Translations under genes and position numbers: made by a program
The notes under the pieces: model-generated
Seen by the model: only the letters and a program-made list of their open reading frames with translations
What the model was told of the DNA's origin: nothing
The model's database searches: none
Source: an uncultured Lachnospiraceae bacterium
GTDB taxonomy: Bacteria; Bacillota; Clostridia; Lachnospirales; Lachnospiraceae
Assembly: GCA_947382355.1 (NCBI GenBank)
Contig: CANCYR010000006.1
Span: forward strand, 22,579-86,578
Direction: 5' to 3'
DNA length: 64,000 bases
Shown here: piece after piece, positions 60,101 to 64,000 of the stretch
Position numbering within the stretch: position 1 is the first letter of the stretch
Layout of the letters: every line of letters begins with the position of its first letter

Positions 60101-63041
60101 GTATCAGTATAATGACTGGGCACAAATCACTGCATTAACTCTGGCAGATAGTAGTAAAGTGCTTTTTAATTATGATGAGGCAGGAAGGCTGGCTGAAGTA
60201 ATCAATCCGGAAGGAAACAGCCGGAAATGGTTTTATCATGAGGATGATACTCTGGAGAAAATAGTGGATGAAGCAGGCGTGGAAACTATTTATGAATACA
60301 ACCGACACAAGCTGGTTGAAAAAGTGGCCTATGCCGGAAAAGAAGAAATCCATTTAGAGTATGACAGGCACTTAAACTTAAGCAGGGTTACCCTGCCGGA
60401 TGGCAGCTCTTCCAGCTGGGAATATGACCAAAGAGGCAACTGCCTGAATGCAAGGAATCCGCTGGGGGCGGTGGAAACCTATCAATATGACAGCCTGAAC
60501 CGTCTTGTAAAGGCAAAACTGGCGGATGGGAATGAAATCCAGCTTGCCTATGATGGATATGAAGATGTGGTTCATGCAAAGGACAGGCAGACGGAGGTGG
60601 ATTTCACTTATACCATACTGGGGAGCCTGGAATCCAGAACACAGGATGGGCGCAAAATAACATATGGATATAACAGCGAAGAAGAGCTGGTTTCCGTTAC
60701 CAATGAAAAGGGAGAGGTTTACCGGTTTGAGCGGGATGTAAAAGGGAACATCGTCAAGGAGGTGGGATATGATAACCTGACCCGCACCTACGAACGGGAT
60801 TACTCCGGCCTGGTTACAAAAATCAACCGCCCCGGAGGAAGATTTACCAAATACAGTTACGATAAGCTGGGACAGGTCATAAGAGCCGATTACCACGATA
60901 AAAGCTATGAGACCTTTACCTACGATAAACTGGGCGCCCTGCTGGAAACAGAGAACCAGTATACAAAAGTAAAGCTCGAACGGGACCGGCTGGGCAGGGT
61001 CATAAAGGAGTGGCAGGACCAGCATTGGATTCTTGGCAAATATGATGAGCAGGGAAGCCGCATACAGACCACCAGCAGCTTTGGAGCAAACATTCTTACC
61101 AAAAGGAATGAACTGGGACAGGCGACCCATGTGGCGGCATATCTGGACAGGGAAAAGCCGTGGGCGGCCAGGATGGAATATAATGCCCTGGGACAGGAAA
61201 CGCAGCGTTTATTGTCCGGCGGTATTTGCAGCAGCTGGGAATATGATACTGTGGGCAGGCCGGTTTTCCATGAAGTAAGCATACAGCAGGCAGGTCAGCA
61301 GACAGGTGACGGTAAGAGACAGAGTTGGGGACAAGTTGGAAATGCCGCAGGCTATTCCGAAACCGGGCGCAGACGCAGATATGAATGGGATGTGAATTAC
61401 AGGCTGAAGAAGATTACCAATGAGCTGACAAAAGGGACAGCCCTGTTTTCCTATGACCAGTTCAGCAGCCTGGTATGTGCAAAAGAAACGGGCTTTGAAA
61501 CTATTTTCCGCACAACGGACTGTGCGGGCAACCTGTATGAGACACAGGATAACAGTGACCGTATTTATGGAGCAGGAAGCCGCCTGGAGAAATCCGGCAT
61601 AGATTTAAAGGAAAAACGGAACAGCTTTCAGGGAGGCCATGGAAGGCTAGTCACCAAAGGCAGGGAATATTTCTATGATGAAGAAGGAAATCTGGCAAAG
61701 AAAGTAGAGCCAAATGGCGATACATGGACCTATCTGTACTGTGGGAACGGAATGCTGAGAAAGGTAATCAGGCCGGACAAAAGCGGAGTCAGCTTCAAAT
61801 ATGACCCTTTGGGAAGGAGGATAGAGAAGGCGGTAACCAAGGCAGGCAGTGAAGAGGTATCAGAGCCTGAAGGAAGAATGCCATCCATAGAGGAAAGTGC
61901 TTGGGAAACGGTTGGAGGCGTCTGGATTAGAAAACCGAATGCGGAGCTGAAAAAGCCTCATGCGGTGAAAGGAATCGACCAGTCTGTTTATGAGGAAGAA
62001 AGCTGTAAGCCAAGCGAGGTTCAGGAAAAGTCAGCAAATATAGAAAAAGTCATAAGATTCCTGTGGGATGGAAATACCCTGCTCCATGAATGGGAAGAAG
62101 AAAATGCTGATAACCGCTTGAAACCGAAATCCAAGGTGGATTACAAGGCGGATTATCGCTTGAAGCTGGAAAAACAGGGAGAGGAGAAGGCAGAAAAAGA
62201 AGCGGATAGGGGGCAGAGGCCGCCGGACAGTCTGGTCACATGGGTATTTCAGGATGATTTTATCCCAAGGGGAAAGATTACGAGGGATGGGAATTACAGT
62301 ATCATCAGCGATTACCTTGGGACGCCTGTGGAAGCCTATGACGAAGAAGGAAAAAAGGTCTGGGAAAGAGAGCTTGATATTTATGGGCGTGTGAAGACAG
62401 GCCGGAAAGATGTCCATGGAAGAGTTGAGAAAGAGGTTGGGGATAAGAGTTTTATCCCGTTCCGGTATCAGGGGCAGTATGAGGATGAGGAAACTGGGCT
62501 GTATTATAATAGGTTCCGGTATTACTCGCCGGAGGATGGGTGTTATACGCAGCAGGACCCGATTGGGTTAGCGGGGAATAATCCTACATTGTATGGTTAT
62601 GTTTTTAATACGTTATGGGAAGTTGATCCATTTGGATTAGTTTGGAAAGACCTTCTTGATACCGGCTTGGGACATCATCTCTTCCCAAGATCAATTGCTA
62701 AAAAGTTGGGTATTAAAGGATTAGCCAAATTGAGAGCTCTTTCATGGTATCCCGAAGTGACAGCAGGATCAGGAAAACTGCATCAAGATCTTCATAAGCT
62801 TCTCAGTAACAAAGGAGTTCCCTTTCATGGTAGTAAATTTACAGGGACAGTGGATGATTTTTGGAGGTTGGCAGAAGAAGCATATGATGGTATTGATCAA
62901 AAAGGTTATTTAAAAATTCCTTATACAAAAGACAAGAATTTAATTAAAAATTTAACACCAAAGGAAGCCATACAAAAATTAAAAGAAATGTATGAAAACG
63001 GAGAGTTTTCAGATAATAAACCAGTTCCCTGCAATAGATAA
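57147..63041 (+). CDS. VgrG-Rhs fusion polymorphic toxin, putative nuclease tip
   Basis: The 1,964-residue protein has a VgrG-like N-terminal domain (residues 1 to about 375; SFQNKNMTYSALLEQI, QYGETDWQFCKRLATHF, YCMPEIGTEVSLYF). A short beta-prism follows, then a hydrophobic region at about 503-600 (GNVLIGLAVVAVVAGAIFLT). DUF6531 lies at about 670-760 (GEPVDLINGNVLYDIMDFEL), then YD repeats, and an Rhs core ending in the self-cleavage pair DPIGL-18 residues-DPFGL. The 133-residue tip (1832-1964) has GHHLFPRS and LHQDLHKLL and resembles HNH/endonuclease VII-type GHH toxins. AAAGGAGGAG precedes the start. The tip-coding DNA is visibly more AT-rich than the shell. Confidence 0.85.
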   Translation: MDEKRAQDEFTHGQIKVKCPYPIQQVCELEITRKLNEHGRVFVKGIIREEEGARCIHRAGSLDSIAVYGKNAAGETLLFSGVVTELKVLYQDCTYYAEIKGLSWSSLLDYEVKNRSFQNKNMTYSALLEQILKDYPGSMFINKTVPSGQLTGQFILQYGETDWQFCKRLATHFQTQLAADILSKKPAFWFGLPKNNSTLESVNQVVTKRAAGKYQQAAVSDFFLLEEQFVKYHIESKERLELGNLVEYAGRSMVIEESRAVLEKGVLCYTYTLGLEESLRLPKETNPRIHGISLPGRVLERENQQVKLKLEIDKVQDAETACWFPYASQANNLFYCMPEIGTEVSLYFSNSDETSGIAMNAVRKNGGSCAKTSDPKQKYMGIPEGKEFKLGVTDIDFTAHEKLFMKITAGNGVQVQSHEDFNIFTRQKLFMEAKELIKVFAKTGDILVGAKQESGLYLLGGADGDTHIKAGNYLIYDGRRKEIFTERLNKEIAYEEKKMDWLKLVGNVLIGLAVVAVVAGAIFLTGGSAAVVLGAAISGSMAVGATAVSDIMRGEVSDWQDYALAGLKGAIEGAVSGAIMGAKALKGAKLITKMFVSGGVSFLTDAISQGIDILTGRASGYDWKQGLISFGIGFIMPAISEGIQKGFKKLLEKYGNKMPKWLANTLCRLGGEPVDLINGNVLYDIMDFELPGPLPLQWKRIWCSASQIVGHLGYGTRCNYEMGLEVFEEEYALVVFLNDGRICAFPNILTGEESFNDENKLLLRRKEDHYQLFDPESRYSYLLYPSKNGYFSYKLTKIQNPQGHQIQFFYDTNGYLCQIVDSVGRELNITTNHQGRITQVALKEDNYPGSHVLVGYAYNQEQDLETVTDALGADSRLEYRNHLLVRKIDRNKNSFYWEYDCYQYGARAIRTWGDGGVLSLWIDYHDKERYNTVRTSRKSLPSEYHYNEKMLCTRIVYPDLTEIRETYNERYQTVSQVDEEGRLTQYQYNDWAQITALTLADSSKVLFNYDEAGRLAEVINPEGNSRKWFYHEDDTLEKIVDEAGVETIYEYNRHKLVEKVAYAGKEEIHLEYDRHLNLSRVTLPDGSSSSWEYDQRGNCLNARNPLGAVETYQYDSLNRLVKAKLADGNEIQLAYDGYEDVVHAKDRQTEVDFTYTILGSLESRTQDGRKITYGYNSEEELVSVTNEKGEVYRFERDVKGNIVKEVGYDNLTRTYERDYSGLVTKINRPGGRFTKYSYDKLGQVIRADYHDKSYETFTYDKLGALLETENQYTKVKLERDRLGRVIKEWQDQHWILGKYDEQGSRIQTTSSFGANILTKRNELGQATHVAAYLDREKPWAARMEYNALGQETQRLLSGGICSSWEYDTVGRPVFHEVSIQQAGQQTGDGKRQSWGQVGNAAGYSETGRRRRYEWDVNYRLKKITNELTKGTALFSYDQFSSLVCAKETGFETIFRTTDCAGNLYETQDNSDRIYGAGSRLEKSGIDLKEKRNSFQGGHGRLVTKGREYFYDEEGNLAKKVEPNGDTWTYLYCGNGMLRKVIRPDKSGVSFKYDPLGRRIEKAVTKAGSEEVSEPEGRMPSIEESAWETVGGVWIRKPNAELKKPHAVKGIDQSVYEEESCKPSEVQEKSANIEKVIRFLWDGNTLLHEWEEENADNRLKPKSKVDYKADYRLKLEKQGEEKAEKEADRGQRPPDSLVTWVFQDDFIPRGKITRDGNYSIISDYLGTPVEAYDEEGKKVWERELDIYGRVKTGRKDVHGRVEKEVGDKSFIPFRYQGQYEDEETGLYYNRFRYYSPEDGCYTQQDPIGLAGNNPTLYGYVFNTLWEVDPFGLVWKDLLDTGLGHHLFPRSIAKKLGIKGLAKLRALSWYPEVTAGSGKLHQDLHKLLSNKGVPFHGSKFTGTVDDFWRLAEEAYDGIDQKGYLKIPYTKDKNLIKNLTPKEAIQKLKEMYENGEFSDNKPVPCNR

Positions 63042-63065
63042 ACTTAGCAAAAGAACTAAACGAAT

Positions 63066-63094
63066 TTGACAATATTATTTTAATAGTTTATAAA
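63066..63094 (+). promoter_or_regulatory. Sigma-A promoter of the candidate immunity gene
   Basis: A perfect TTGACA and TATAAA are spaced by 17 bases. They lie in the 74-base gap after the Rhs gene, about 20 bases before the ribosome binding site AAGGAG of the next gene. It would let immunity be made without toxin. Confidence 0.8.
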
Positions 63095-63115
63095 CGAAAA
63101 TAAGGAGATGCAATT

Positions 63116-63691
63116 ATGGATAGGGTTTTAAGTACAGCAAGCTATGGGATATGCTTGTTTTCATTAGAAGTATTACAGGAATTTTTGAAAAAAGAAAAAA
63201 TAAGGTCAAAAAAGCTTTTAAATAAGTTTCAGAAGGATAAAAAGTTATATTTGACTATGCAGAAGGAAGGCATTTGGGTTCCTATTCCACAAATTAATTC
63301 TGTAGAATATCTTATTAAATTAGAAGGGTATGACATTCCATTTAATGATGATTGGGAACAAAAAATGGGTTATGATGGATTTAATATTGAAATAAAAGAT
63401 GGACTATGGATTTCTGATATTGGTTCTTTTTATACATTTAATGTAAGTGAATATAGTGGAAATGAAATATCCTATCAAACATATGATGGTATAACAAATT
63501 ATTCGGATTTTAAATATGATGTCCCTTCTGGGAAATATTTGCTGTCTATAAAGGGATATGCGCGTAAGCAGAAAGTAGAGTATCCCAATCCAAATTATGG
63601 TTTTTCCTTTTCGCTTGCTAAAGTGGAAGAGTTTGATGGCTTTAAGAATCCACGGGAAGAAGTTTATGACTTTAATGTAGCGCAGATGTGA
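63116..63691 (+). CDS. Candidate immunity protein for the Rhs toxin tip
   Basis: I do not recognise a family. The 191-residue product is soluble, without a signal peptide, with a basic N-terminal helical region (about residues 20-55) and an acidic, beta-rich C-terminal part containing SGKYLLSIKGYARK. It lies 74 bases after the stop codon of the toxin-tipped Rhs gene, is strongly AT-rich like the tip-coding DNA, and has its own promoter. Position immediately downstream is the normal place for the cognate immunity gene of an Rhs toxin. The function is therefore inferred from location. Confidence 0.6.
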   Translation: MDRVLSTASYGICLFSLEVLQEFLKKEKIRSKKLLNKFQKDKKLYLTMQKEGIWVPIPQINSVEYLIKLEGYDIPFNDDWEQKMGYDGFNIEIKDGLWISDIGSFYTFNVSEYSGNEISYQTYDGITNYSDFKYDVPSGKYLLSIKGYARKQKVEYPNPNYGFSFSLAKVEEFDGFKNPREEVYDFNVAQM

Positions 63692-63743
63692 TAAGAATAG
63701 AAATATGAATTTGAATAATGAAATCAACAATATAAAATCAAAA

Positions 63744-64000
63744 GGATTGTTTATCCGGATTTAACTGAAATCAGTGAAACATATAATGGAGGCTGTTAAA
63801 CGGCAAGCTGGGTGGATGAAGCAGGCGTGGAAACTATTTATGAATACAACCGACACAAGCTGGTTGAAAAAGTGGCCTATGCCGGAAAAGAAGAAATTCA
63901 TTTAGAGTATGACAGGCACTTAAACTTAAGCAGGGTTACCCTGCTGGATGGGAATGAAATCCAGCTTGCCTATGATGGATATGAAGATGTGGTTCATGCA
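63744..64000 (+). pseudogene. Displaced rhs fragment (runs off the window)
   Basis: This is a partial copy of the Rhs gene at about 60014-60580. It aligns through 63750-63790 to the first part, contains an in-frame TAA (where the parent has CAA), then continues from GTGGATGA (63812), matching the parent from 60264, with only two differences over 130 bases. It jumps again at GGATGG to parent position 60524. The two jumps omit 189 and 126 bases, exactly nine and six times 21 bases. No start codon or intact frame is present. It may lead into a further toxin tip beyond the window. Confidence 0.88.

Noticed and set aside
60378..61130. Long open frame on the minus strand, 250 codons
   Set aside because: It lies entirely within the Rhs repeat region, whose repetitive codon pattern opens antisense frames. 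It has no matching binding site, no recognisable domain and no promoter.

Overview
The window looks like chromosomal DNA of a motile Gram-positive anaerobe of the class Clostridia, most likely a Lachnospiraceae member (inference). The signs are strong AGGAGG-type ribosome binding sites, moderately AT-rich DNA, CodY, a FliY (CheC-FliN fusion) switch protein, CheC and CheD, and the gene order topA-codY-fla/che-sigD-swrB-like-rpsB-tsf. Bacillus subtilis has the same backbone, but with extra genes between topA and codY. Every gene I could support lies on the + strand.

Region 1 (1-11.9 kb) is a type IV pilin-like cluster: the 3' end of a large unrecognised protein, a PilX-like protein, two prepilins with GFS(L/M)(I/V)E cleavage signals, and a membrane-anchored protein of about 1,685 residues of the DUF5057 type, closed by a strong terminator. 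No pilus motor genes are in the window. Region 2 (12.0-15.1 kb) holds topA and codY; a near-consensus CodY box sits just upstream of the likely codY promoter.

Region 3 (15.2-50.0 kb) is one giant fla/che operon. It encodes the rod and basal body (flgBC, fliE, fliF), the switch (fliG, fliM, fliY), the export apparatus (fliH-J, fliO-R, flhB, flhA), hook genes (fliK, flgD, flgE), stator genes (motAB, fliL, flbD), placement and assembly GTPases (flhF, flhG), a PilZ protein, chemotaxis genes (cheY, cheB, cheA, cheW, cheC, cheD), sigma-28 and five accessory genes. A sigma-A promoter precedes flgB. A sigma-28-type promoter lies inside the operon in front of fliK, so late genes are probably boosted by the sigma factor encoded downstream. 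Region 4 (50.2-52.3 kb) is rpsB-tsf with its own promoter, a structured leader and two tandem terminators.

Region 5 (52.3-64.0 kb) is an accessory locus and the most interesting part. It encodes a DcrB/Eag-like small protein (candidate chaperone), a stand-alone VgrG-like spike protein, a pentapeptide-repeat protein, a DUF1629/Imm11-like protein, a DUF4280 PAAR-like tip protein, and a 1,964-residue protein that fuses a second VgrG-like domain and a hydrophobic segment to an Rhs shell with a cleavable C-terminal toxin. A candidate immunity gene with its own promoter follows, then a decayed rhs fragment at the window edge. This is the part list of a type VI-like spike-and-effector module in an apparent Gram-positive, with no sheath, tube or membrane-complex genes visible here.

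Three intergenic regions (35.6, 50.0 and 55.8 kb) carry palindromic elements with related ends, apparently a dispersed repeat family; the copy at 55.8 kb runs into a 33-bp tandem array. All family names are by recognition from the translated sequence; no searches were run.
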